Shown here piece by piece: positions 54,687 to 62,528 of a stretch of 64,000 nt of DNA. Within the stretch, counting starts at the first letter, position 1. Every line of letters begins with the position of its first letter. The notes under the pieces are model-generated. The model saw only the letters and a program-made list of their open reading frames with translations, searched no databases and was not told the origin of the DNA. Location of the stretch: NCBI RefSeq assembly GCF_030462585.1, contig NZ_JASMRU010000002.1:372001-436000 (forward strand), in the 5' to 3' direction. This stretch comes from Pseudomonas sp. CAN1. Lineage in GTDB: Bacteria > Pseudomonadota > Gammaproteobacteria > Pseudomonadales > Pseudomonadaceae. The position numbers and the translations under genes were made by a program.

Positions 54687-54777
54687 GTAGGACCGAGGGG
54701 GACACCTAGTCCTTGCTCGCGAACAGGCTCCGGGTTGGTACCGGCGTTGGGTGGTTCGCGAGCAAGCTCGCTCCTAC
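54687..54777. repeat. GTAGGAGCGAGC repeat with 14-base insert in left arm
   Basis: The right arm is normal. The left arm reads TAGGACCGAGGGGGACACCTAGTCCTTGCTCGCG: GCGAG is replaced by a 19-base stretch bounded by GGAC and GTCC. It lies between the substrate-binding and first amidohydrolase genes. Confidence 0.7.
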
Positions 54778-54813
54778 AAGGTTCAATCCGGAGCTCGCGT
54801 CGGCGAGCTCCTC

Positions 54814-54846
54814 GGCGGATAACAGCAAGCAGTTGTTCGCCCTACG
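54814..54846. repeat. Fragment of GTAGGGCGAATAACG-type repeat
   Basis: GGCGGATAACAGCAAGC...GTTCGCCCTACG resembles the right half of the 5834-type element. It is short, and just upstream of the amidohydrolase start. Confidence 0.45.
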
Positions 54847-54870
54847 TTCTTCTCTGGATTCGAGGTCCCC

Positions 54871-56070
54871 ATGACCGACAGCTACTGGCTGCGCAACATC
54901 CGTCCGCTGGGCAATGCAGCGGAAGACTTCCTCATCCGTGACGGCCGCATCGCCGAGCGCCGCCCGGCCAGCAACACCGCACCGCAAGCCGGCGACATCG
55001 ACGGCGACGGCCAGCTCCTGCTACCTCCGCTGGTGGAAAGCCACTGCCACCTGGACAAGACCCTCTGGGGCCAACCCTGGCGCCCCAACAGCGCCGGCCC
55101 CACGCTCAAGGACTACATCGCCAACGAGCGCCGCGTGCTGCGAGAGATCGAGGCTCCCATCGCTGCCCGTGCCGGCGCGCTGCTGGAACAATGCATCGCC
55201 CGTGGCTCGCTGACCTTCCGCTGCCACGTGGACATCGACCCCGAGCTGGGCTTGCGCCACGTGGTCGCCATGCAGGCGTTGCGCGAGCGCTATGCCGACC
55301 TCATCGACATGGAGTTCGTGGTCTTCCCGCAGACCGGCCTGGTCAGCCGCCCCGGCACCGCCGAGCTGATGCGCGAGGCGCTGGCGCTGGGCGTAGAGAA
55401 CGTCGGTGGCCTCGACCCTTGCGGCATCGACGACGACCCCATTGCCCAGCTTGATATCGTCTTCGGCCTGGCTGTGGAATTCGGCCGTGGCGTCGACATC
55501 CACCTGCACGACAAGGGCGAACTGGGCCTCTGGCAGATCGCCCGCATCGCCGACTACACCGAGCGCCACGGCCTGCAGGGCAGGGTGATGATCAGCCACG
55601 CCTACTGCCTGGGCATGGCGCCCTGGGAGCAGGTCGAGCCGCTCGCCGAGCGACTCTCTGAACTGCGGATTTCCCTGATGAGCTCCGCACCCGCCGACAC
55701 CCCGGTGCCGCCATTCCTCGCCCTGCGCGAAGCCGGCGTCAACCTGTGCCTGGGCAGCGACGGCATCCGCGATGCCTGGTCGCCCATGGGCAATGGCGAC
55801 ATGCTCGAACGCGCCATGTTCCTCGCCTTCCGCTTCGACCTGTGCAAGGACGAAGACCTCGCCGCTGCGTTCGCCGCGGCCACCGACAACGGTGCTCGCG
55901 CACTGGGGCGCGAGCCATCGCGTATCGAAGTCGGCGCACCGGCGGACTTCCTCCTGCTGCCGGTCGAAACCCTCGGCGAAGCCGTGGTCGCGCGCCCGGC
56001 GCAACGCCAGGTATTCAAGGCCGGCAAGCTGATCGCCGAACACGGTCGCCTGTTGGAGTCGCGTTTGTGA
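54871..56070 (+). CDS. Amidohydrolase, cytosine-deaminase-like
   Basis: The 399-residue protein belongs to the TIM-barrel amidohydrolases. Metal ligands expected are His58 and His60 (ESHCHLDKTLWG), a His in VDIHLHDKGE, a His in MISHAYCLG, and an Asp in LGSDGIRDAWSPMGNGDML. HLDKTLWG and SDGIRDAWSP are typical of the cytosine/isocytosine deaminase group (CodA-like). The reaction is likely hydrolytic deamination of an N-heterocycle or a related amidine. It ends inside the next gene's start. Confidence 0.87.
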   Translation: MTDSYWLRNIRPLGNAAEDFLIRDGRIAERRPASNTAPQAGDIDGDGQLLLPPLVESHCHLDKTLWGQPWRPNSAGPTLKDYIANERRVLREIEAPIAARAGALLEQCIARGSLTFRCHVDIDPELGLRHVVAMQALRERYADLIDMEFVVFPQTGLVSRPGTAELMREALALGVENVGGLDPCGIDDDPIAQLDIVFGLAVEFGRGVDIHLHDKGELGLWQIARIADYTERHGLQGRVMISHAYCLGMAPWEQVEPLAERLSELRISLMSSAPADTPVPPFLALREAGVNLCLGSDGIRDAWSPMGNGDMLERAMFLAFRFDLCKDEDLAAAFAAATDNGARALGREPSRIEVGAPADFLLLPVETLGEAVVARPAQRQVFKAGKLIAEHGRLLESRL

Positions 56071-57566
56071 GCACGCCCCGCATCGGCTTGAAAGCCAGCT
56101 TCGTGGTTGGCTTCGACGGCAAGCAGCACGTGCTCTGGCGCCACGGCGAAGTGGTGTTCGAGGGCGGGAACATTGTCTTCGTCGGCCGTGGTTTCCCCGG
56201 TGAAGTCAGCCAGTGGATCGACTACGGCCACGCGCTGATCGGCCCCGGCTTCATCGATCTCGACGCCCTCGGCGATCTCGATTCCACGGTGCTCACCCTG
56301 GACAACGGCGCCGAGTGGAACATGGGCCGCGTGTGGTCCGAGGATTACCTGCGGGCCGGGCCGAATGAGTGCTACAGCCCCGACGAGGAACTGTTCAAGT
56401 ACCGCTATGCCTTCACCCAGCTGATCCGCAACGGCATCACCACCGCCATGCCGATCACCTCCATGTACTACCGGCGCTGGGCCGAGCACTACGACGAATT
56501 CGCCGGAGTCGCCGCGCTGTCCGGCGAGCTCGGCCTGCGCACCTACCTCGGCCCCTGCTACATGAGCGGCATGACCTACGCCCGCGCCGACGGTAGCTCC
56601 GCGCAGCACTGGGACGAAGCCGCCGGCCTGGCCGGACTGAAAGAGGCGGAGCGCTTCTTCCACGACTTCGATGGCGCCCACGATGGTCTGGTGCGCGGCG
56701 CGCTGCTGCCGGATCGCATCGAAACCTGCACGCCCGCTTTGCTGGAGCGTACCGCCGCCGTGCAGCGCGAGCTGAACGCTGCGCTGCGCCTGCACTGCTG
56801 CCAGTCGCGCTACGAAGTGGAGCTGGTGCGCCGCCTGCGTGACACGTCCTCGCTGCAGTGGCTCGACCGCTACGGCCTGCTCAACCCGCGCAGCGTGCTG
56901 CCCCACGGCATCCTGCACAGTGGCGAGCACGAGTTGCAGCGCCTGGCGGACACCGGCGCGAGCCTGGTGCATTGCCCGGTGGTGTTCGCCCGCGAAGGCG
57001 ATGCGCTGGATTCGTTCGGCGCTTATCGCGCTCGCGGCATCAACCTCGCCATGGGCACCGACACTTTTCCGGCGGACATGCTCGACAACCTGCGCCAGGG
57101 CCTGAACATCGCGCGGGTGAAGGAGGGCGATGCCGAACATACGCGCATGCTCGATCTGTACAACGCCGCCACGCTCGGTGGCGCCCAGGCGCTGGGTCGC
57201 GACGATCTCGGCCGTCTCGCCGTCGGTGCCCGTGCGGACATCACCGTGTTCCGCCTCGGCGACTTCCACCAGGGGCCGTTCTTCGACCCACTGAAGAACC
57301 TGTTCACCGCCGGCCGCGGCGACGACTGCATCGCCAGCTTCATCGACGGCCGCAGTGTGATGCAGGACGGTCAGGTGATCGGCGTCGATTACGCCGACCT
57401 GCAACGCCGCGCCGACGCGCTGTTCCAGAAGCAGATGCAGCACCACTCCGAACGCGCCTTCGGCAACCCGCCGTGGCGCACGCTGTTCCGTTCCGCGATT
57501 CCCTTTGCCGACTCGTACAGCGCCGCCGCGCCGCTGCTCGACGCCCACGCAGCGCAGGCTCATTGA
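56067..57566 (+). CDS. Amidohydrolase-like protein with altered HxH metal motif
   Basis: The start is GTG 56067, overlapping the preceding stop by four bases; the longer frame is part of the neighbouring gene. The 499-residue protein has an SsnA/AtzA/TrzN-like fold. The place of the usual PGFID-x-HxH is PGFIDLDALGDLD (60-72), so neither His is present. Later candidates remain: LRLHCCQSRYE, LPHGILHSGEHE, and GTDTFPADML. Either Asp66 or Asp70 ligates the metal or the site is reshaped. It probably acts after or beside the first amidohydrolase. Confidence 0.8.
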   Translation: MSTPRIGLKASFVVGFDGKQHVLWRHGEVVFEGGNIVFVGRGFPGEVSQWIDYGHALIGPGFIDLDALGDLDSTVLTLDNGAEWNMGRVWSEDYLRAGPNECYSPDEELFKYRYAFTQLIRNGITTAMPITSMYYRRWAEHYDEFAGVAALSGELGLRTYLGPCYMSGMTYARADGSSAQHWDEAAGLAGLKEAERFFHDFDGAHDGLVRGALLPDRIETCTPALLERTAAVQRELNAALRLHCCQSRYEVELVRRLRDTSSLQWLDRYGLLNPRSVLPHGILHSGEHELQRLADTGASLVHCPVVFAREGDALDSFGAYRARGINLAMGTDTFPADMLDNLRQGLNIARVKEGDAEHTRMLDLYNAATLGGAQALGRDDLGRLAVGARADITVFRLGDFHQGPFFDPLKNLFTAGRGDDCIASFIDGRSVMQDGQVIGVDYADLQRRADALFQKQMQHHSERAFGNPPWRTLFRSAIPFADSYSAAAPLLDAHAAQAH

Positions 57567-57577
57567 AGGATCAATCC

Positions 57578-58252
57578 ATGCTCAGCTTCGACTTCCAGCA
57601 GCTGTCCGCCCGCGAGAAATACAAGATCCTCATCGGCAGCGTGGTGCCCCGGCCCATCGCCCTGGTCACCACCATCGATGCCGAGGGGCGTGCCAATGCC
57701 GCGCCCTTCAGTTTCTTCAACGCCCTCTCGGCCGACCCGCCGATCCTCGCCCTGGGCGTGGAGAACTACAGCGACCTGAGCCCCAAGGACACCACGCTGA
57801 ACATCCGGCAGAACCAGGAGTTCACCGTGAACATCGTCTCCGACGCGCTGGTGGAAGCCATGAACGTCTGCGCCGTGCCCTTCGAGCCGGGCTTCGACGA
57901 ACTGGTCGCCGCCGGCCTCACCGCCATCCCCGGCACCCGCGTCGGCTGCCCACGCATCGGCGAAGCGCCGGTGGCACTGGAATGCCGGCGGATGATGGCG
58001 CTGTCCATCGGCCAATCGCGGGAGATCATCCTCGGCGAAGTGCTAATGGCCCACGTGCGCGACGACCTGATCGACCCGGCCACGCTTTACATTGACCAGC
58101 TCGGCCTCGACGCCATCGGGCGCATGGGCGGGCATGGCTATGCGCGCACGCGGGAGTATTTCGACTTGCCGACGCGGTCGTTGAAGCAGTGGATGGAACA
58201 AAAAGGCGGTGGCGAGCGGCAGTGGGTGGAGGGAAAAGTTCCGGCTTATTAA
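57578..58252 (+). CDS. Flavin-reductase-like (FMN-binding split-barrel) protein
   Basis: The 224-residue protein starts at ATG 57578, 11 bases after the amidohydrolase gene. The FMN-binding motif IGSVVPRPIALVTTIDAEGRANAAPFSFFNALSADPPILALGV (about 18-61) is that of the DIM6/NTAB group of flavin reductases and related flavoproteins. It probably binds FMN; it could supply reduced flavin to a monooxygenase or act itself. No monooxygenase is visible next to it in the window. Confidence 0.85.
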   Translation: MLSFDFQQLSAREKYKILIGSVVPRPIALVTTIDAEGRANAAPFSFFNALSADPPILALGVENYSDLSPKDTTLNIRQNQEFTVNIVSDALVEAMNVCAVPFEPGFDELVAAGLTAIPGTRVGCPRIGEAPVALECRRMMALSIGQSREIILGEVLMAHVRDDLIDPATLYIDQLGLDAIGRMGGHGYARTREYFDLPTRSLKQWMEQKGGGERQWVEGKVPAY

Positions 58253-59000
58253 TTCCCTGCGGGCACGCTGGGAATTTTAGGATGTGACTGGGTGTCGCAT
58301 AGATTCGATGTTTCGACTGAACCTTAAGGTTTCGTTAAGTTTCAGTATGTTCGTCGATTTATTCATGATCTGGCAGGTTTCATAAGGATTATCGGTGAAC
58401 GCCAGGTCTGTCGATAACGTGCCGCCCAGGCTGGATTTTTCGCGTCATGCAATATTTGCAGGCGAGCGCACAGTATTTTTCCCTACCCGTAAGCGATTTC
58501 TGCAGCGTATCATTGTGCCATCAATCAGAAATTTCCTACTTTTCTGTTGTTGTTTCGATGTTTCACGAAAATGTCACATTGACGTGGCGCGCTTCGCTGT
58601 TTTCGGGACGTAAGGGACTGCTTGTCTGAAAACCCTCTGTCTACGCCTGGTCTTTGACATCAGGCGCCTCTCGAATCGGTATGGCAAATGGTGATCGGCA
58701 ACGCTGTTGCGGGTCGCCAGCAAGAGCTTTTTGCCGCTCTGTTTCTGTTTTGTTCGTCCAGCCTTCCGGATAGCACCCATAGGCTCGGGTACAAGCCAGA
58801 GCAGAAAGCAGAGATACATCTGCCTTGGGAATTGCAGACGGATTTCGGCGCAATCTGCGCTGATGGAAATGGGATGTCTACTGCGGCCTGCTGAAGGACG
58901 TAGGGAAATTTTGCCTTGAACTCGACAACTCCGGAGCGCGCGAAATGCGCTTTCTGCTGGGGCGGGATCGTTCGGCCTTGAAAAAGTGTGAGGGTGTGTT
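58253..59000. other. AT-richer gene-free boundary before polysaccharide operon
   Basis: The 748 bases contain no frame with Pseudomonas-like codon use. The first half is visibly AT-rich, e.g. TTTCGTTAAGTTTCAGTATG and GTCGATTTATTCATGATC, compared with the flanks. Several short overlapping frames (58395-58919) lack ribosome sites. It probably holds the long leader or promoter of the downstream polysaccharide operon and may mark the edge of imported DNA. Confidence 0.5.
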
Positions 59001-59792
59001 GTGCGTTTGCAGCTAGGGGGAGGAAGCGATATCTGGTCCGCTATCCAGATATCGGTAGAGCGAGCGCGCCTCGGACTGAAGTCCGAGTCGACAAGGACGC
59101 GCCTGGGCTTCGCCTGGTGGCTGATCGAGCCTCTGATCCTTCTCGCGATCTATTACTCCGTGTTCGGCCATCTGCTGCGTATCCAGGTGGAGAACTTTGC
59201 CGTGTTCCTGATCATCGGCGTCACGTTCTGGACCTGGTTCAACAAGAGCGTGATGAACTGCACCGATGCCATCTACGAGAAGAAGCACATTCTCGAGCAT
59301 TGCAGGGTCGACCCCCTGATATTCCCGCTGACCTCGATCTTCAAGGATCTGGTCAAGGAGTCGCTGGTTGTCGCTCTGCTCCTGGGGCTGCTCTGTGCCA
59401 TCGGTTTCACGCCATCCTGGCTGTGGTTGTACCTGCCGCTGATCATGTTGGTGCAGATGATCATCACAGCCGGTTGCGGCGTCTTTGTCGCGGGCCTGAC
59501 GCCATTCCTGCCGGATGTGCGCATCCTGATTTCCTCCGGGCTGCAGTTCCTGATGTTCGGATCGGGCGTGTTCTATTCCAAGGACAACATACCGCCGCAG
59601 TTCCATCTCCTGCTGGATCTCAATCCCCTGGCGCTGCTGCTTTCGCAGTATCGCGAGGTGCTGATGTTTAGCCGTGCGCCCGCTGTCGGAGATCTCTTCG
59701 CACTGTTCTGCGGCGCCCTGGCGCTGTTCGTGCTGGCAGTTCTGTTCGTCGCCGGCAACCGCAATTCCTATGCCATGGCGTTGAGCAAATGA
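59001..59792 (+). CDS. ABC-2 polysaccharide export permease, Wzm-like
   Basis: The 263-residue protein starts at GTG 59001. It has six membrane helices of the ABC-2 type: LGFAWWLIEPLILLAIYYSVFG begins helix one, and VFLIIGVTFWTWFNKSVMNCTDAIYEKKHILEHCRVDP spans helix two and the following loop. GSGVFYSKDNIPPQFHLLLDLNPLALLLSQYREVL is typical of Wzm/KpsM/TagG proteins. It forms the inner-membrane channel for O-antigen or a capsule-like glycan. Confidence 0.88.
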   Translation: MRLQLGGGSDIWSAIQISVERARLGLKSESTRTRLGFAWWLIEPLILLAIYYSVFGHLLRIQVENFAVFLIIGVTFWTWFNKSVMNCTDAIYEKKHILEHCRVDPLIFPLTSIFKDLVKESLVVALLLGLLCAIGFTPSWLWLYLPLIMLVQMIITAGCGVFVAGLTPFLPDVRILISSGLQFLMFGSGVFYSKDNIPPQFHLLLDLNPLALLLSQYREVLMFSRAPAVGDLFALFCGALALFVLAVLFVAGNRNSYAMALSK

Positions 59793-60490
59793 CAGACGTT
59801 GCTGCACTGAAAGCCGACGGTCTGTCACTAACCTTCCGCAACGGCCTGCGCCTGTTTTCCCGTCGCCAGACCACCGTGCTGCAGGATGTTTCCTTTTCGG
59901 TCGGGCGTGGCGAGACCTTCGGCGTTGTTGGCGGCAATGGCGCCGGCAAAAGCACCTTGCTGCGCGTCCTGGCGGGAATCTACCAGCCGACTCGTGGACG
60001 GCTGACTTCTTCGGTCGCGAGCGTCTCGCTGCTCAACCTGCAACTGGGTTTCGACGACAACCTGAATGCGAGCGACAACATCGTGCTCAGCGGCATGCTG
60101 ATGGGCATGGGCCGCAGGCGCATGCGCGAGCTGACCGCCGAGATTCTCGACTATGCCGAACTGGGCGGCTCGGCCGGGCTGCCGGTGCGCAGCTATTCCA
60201 CGGGGATGCGTGCTCGCCTGGGCTTCGCCATCTCCAAGTATTCGCGTCCCGACGTGATCCTGCTGGACGAGGTCCTGAGCGTCGGCGACGGGCATTTCCG
60301 CGAAAAGGCCGAGGCCACCATGCGCGAGATGCTTCAGGGCAATCAGACCGTGGTGTTCGTATCCCACGATTCAGGCCGTATCAGAGAGATGTGTAGTCGA
60401 GTGTGCTGGTTGAAGGACGGGCGCGTGCAGTTGCTCGGCCCGGCCAACGAAGTCATGGACGCATACGACGAATTCATCCTGCGCAAGTGA
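59789..60490 (+). CDS. ABC polysaccharide export ATPase, Wzt-like without C-terminal domain
   Basis: The 233-residue protein overlaps the permease gene by four bases. Walker A is GGNGAGKST (48-56), Walker B VILLDEVLSVGD and the signature YSTGM in place of LSGGQ, the variation usual for Wzt/KpsT/TagH. It ends directly after the ABC domain, so the carbohydrate-recognition extension of some Wzt proteins is missing. It powers glycan export with the preceding permease. Confidence 0.9.
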   Translation: MTDVAALKADGLSLTFRNGLRLFSRRQTTVLQDVSFSVGRGETFGVVGGNGAGKSTLLRVLAGIYQPTRGRLTSSVASVSLLNLQLGFDDNLNASDNIVLSGMLMGMGRRRMRELTAEILDYAELGGSAGLPVRSYSTGMRARLGFAISKYSRPDVILLDEVLSVGDGHFREKAEATMREMLQGNQTVVFVSHDSGRIREMCSRVCWLKDGRVQLLGPANEVMDAYDEFILRK

Positions 60491-60501
60491 AGGAAAAGCA
60501 G

Positions 60502-61257
60502 ATGCTCAACATAGTAGTTCCCATGGCCGGCGCCGGTAGCCGTTTCGCGGTCGCAGGATACAAGGACCCAAAGCCGCTGATTCCGGTACATGGCGTGCCG
60601 ATGATCAAGGTGGTAATCGACAACCTCACGCCAGCTTGCGAGCACCGCTTCATCTTCATCTGCCAGGCAGCACACGTTGAAGCCTACGGTCTGCAGGAAA
60701 AGCTGCAGGCCTGGGCGCCGGGATGCGCCATCGTTGAGCTCGACGGCCTCACCGAAGGCGCCGCCTGTACGGTGTACGCCGCCAGGGAGCTGATCAACTC
60801 CGATGACCCGGTGATGATCGCCAACAGCGACCAGTACGTGGATATCGACATCAACGACTACCTGCGCTCCATGGAAGAGCAGCAGGCGGACGGCCTGATC
60901 ATGACCATGAAGGCGGATGACCCGAAATGGTCCTTCGTCGGCTTCGACGATGGGGGGCGCATCAACCGCGTCATCGAGAAGGAAGTGATTTCCGACGAGG
61001 CTACCGTGGGCATCTACAACTTCCGCAGCGGCCGCGAGCTGATCGCCGCGATCGAGTCCATGTTCAACAAGGACCTGCGGGTGAACGGCGAGTTCTACGT
61101 GGCGCCGGCCTACAACGAGATGATCGGCGACGATGCCCGCATCGTGCACTACAGCATCGGCTCCGAAGGCGCTGGCATGTACGGCCTGGGCATTCCTGCT
61201 GACCTCGACCTGTTCCTCGGCCTGTCGGTCAGCCAGGCGGCCACGGCGGGTCACTGA
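60502..61257 (+). CDS. Sugar/alcohol-phosphate nucleotidyltransferase
   Basis: The 251-residue protein starts at ATG 60502. The nucleotidyltransferase motif is intact: VPMAGAGSRF (6-15) and KDPKPLIPV (22-30), and the metal Asp is in ANSDQYVD (about residue 110). WSFVGFDDGGRINRVIEKEV is a typical substrate-sheet block. It makes an NDP-linked precursor from a phosphate ester. A paralogue lies at 62529. Which nucleotide and phosphate are used is unknown. Confidence 0.85.
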   Translation: MLNIVVPMAGAGSRFAVAGYKDPKPLIPVHGVPMIKVVIDNLTPACEHRFIFICQAAHVEAYGLQEKLQAWAPGCAIVELDGLTEGAACTVYAARELINSDDPVMIANSDQYVDIDINDYLRSMEEQQADGLIMTMKADDPKWSFVGFDDGGRINRVIEKEVISDEATVGIYNFRSGRELIAAIESMFNKDLRVNGEFYVAPAYNEMIGDDARIVHYSIGSEGAGMYGLGIPADLDLFLGLSVSQAATAGH

Positions 61258-61259
61258 TT

Positions 61260-61877
61260 ATGCAGATCATCAGTCATCGCGGTTACTGGCTGGAGCGGCC
61301 CGAGCGCAACCTGAAGGTTGCCTTCTGTCGCTCCTTCGACCTGGGCTTCGGCACCGAGACCGACGTGCGCGACGTCGCCGGCCGGCTCGTCATCTCCCAT
61401 GACATGCCCAGCGGCGAAGAAATGTCTCTGGACGACCTGCTGAGGATCATGGCCGGGCGCAACCTGCCGCTGGCGATGAACATCAAGGCCGATGGCCTGT
61501 GCGAGCCGCTCAAGGCGACGTTCGAGGCCCATGGTCACAGCAACTGGTTCGTCTTCGACATGGCGGTGCCGGACATGCGCAGCTACCTCGCCAGCGGCGT
61601 CTGCACCTATACGCGTCTGAGCGAGGTCGAGCCGGTCCCCGCGTGGCTGAACGAAGCCGATGGCATCTGGCTCGATAGCTTCGGCAGCGAGTGGTATTCC
61701 CGTGATCAGCTCTCCAGGTTGCTGGCCGATGGCAAGGAAATCTGCGTCGTCTCCTCCGAACTGCATGGCCGCGAACACCTGCCACTTTGGCAACTGCTGG
61801 CTGAGTTCCAGGGCGCCGAGAACCTGACGCTGTGCACCGACCTGCCTGAATCCGCCCGCTCTTTCTTCAAGGAATGA
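61260..61877 (+). CDS. Short glycerophosphodiesterase-like (GDPD-fold) protein
   Basis: The 205-residue protein starts at ATG 61260, two bases after the previous gene. The GDPD catalytic set is present: His6-Arg7 in ISHRGYW, Glu33/Asp35 in GTETDVRD and His47-Asp48 in VISHDMP. The length is short compared with the usual 240-250. GDPD enzymes split glycerophosphodiesters; here, in a polysaccharide operon, it may release or remodel a phosphodiester-linked group. That use is inferred. Confidence 0.75.
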   Translation: MQIISHRGYWLERPERNLKVAFCRSFDLGFGTETDVRDVAGRLVISHDMPSGEEMSLDDLLRIMAGRNLPLAMNIKADGLCEPLKATFEAHGHSNWFVFDMAVPDMRSYLASGVCTYTRLSEVEPVPAWLNEADGIWLDSFGSEWYSRDQLSRLLADGKEICVVSSELHGREHLPLWQLLAEFQGAENLTLCTDLPESARSFFKE

Positions 61878-61881
61878 CCTC

Positions 61882-62526
61882 ATGATCAAAGCTGTGATTT
61901 TCGACATGGATGGTGTGCTGATCGAAGCGAAGGATTGGCACTACGAGGCTTTGAACAAGGCGCTCAATCTGTTCGGCCACACCATCAGCCGTCACGACCA
62001 CCTGACCACCTACGACGGGCTGCCAACCTCGCGCAAGCTGAACATGCTCAGCGTCGAGCATGACCTGCCGGTGGAGCTGCACAACTTCATCAACGAGATG
62101 AAGCAGGCGTACACGATGGAAATCGTCTACTCGCAGTGCAAGCCGACCTTCAATCACCAGTACGCCCTGTCCTCGCTGAAGAACCGTGGCTACAAGCTGG
62201 CTGTGGCCTCCAACTCCATTCGCAACACCGTCGAAGTGATGATGGACAAGGCCCGCCTGGACCAGTACCTGGACCTGAAGTTGTCCAACGAAGACGTGAA
62301 GAGCCCCAAGCCGGCGCCAGATATCTACACCAAGGCCATCCAGTCCTTCGGCCTCTCGCCCGACGAATGCCTGATCGTCGAGGACAACGAGAACGGCATT
62401 CGTGCCGCCCGCGCTTCGGGAGCCCATGTGCTGGTCGTAGAGGACGTAGCCGACGTCAACCTGGACAACATCACCCGCCGCATCGAGCAGATCGAAGCTC
62501 AGCGGCACGAGCGGCTGGAGGCCTGA
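61882..62526 (+). CDS. HAD-superfamily phosphatase / beta-phosphoglucomutase-like
   Basis: The 214-residue protein has HAD motif I IFDMDGVLIE (Asp8, Asp10), a helical cap (about 15-85), motif II VASNSIRNTVE, Lys in SPKPAPDIYTKAI and motif IV VEDNENGIRAARASGA. It resembles PGMB/Cof-like phosphatases found in O-antigen regions. It probably dephosphorylates or isomerises an intermediate for the neighbouring nucleotidyltransferases. Confidence 0.87.
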   Translation: MIKAVIFDMDGVLIEAKDWHYEALNKALNLFGHTISRHDHLTTYDGLPTSRKLNMLSVEHDLPVELHNFINEMKQAYTMEIVYSQCKPTFNHQYALSSLKNRGYKLAVASNSIRNTVEVMMDKARLDQYLDLKLSNEDVKSPKPAPDIYTKAIQSFGLSPDECLIVEDNENGIRAARASGAHVLVVEDVADVNLDNITRRIEQIEAQRHERLEA

Positions 62527-62528
62527 TC

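Noticed and set aside
58395-58919. Several 60-80-codon frames in the AT-rich gap
   Set aside because: They overlap on both strands, lack ribosome sites and show no coding bias or domain.
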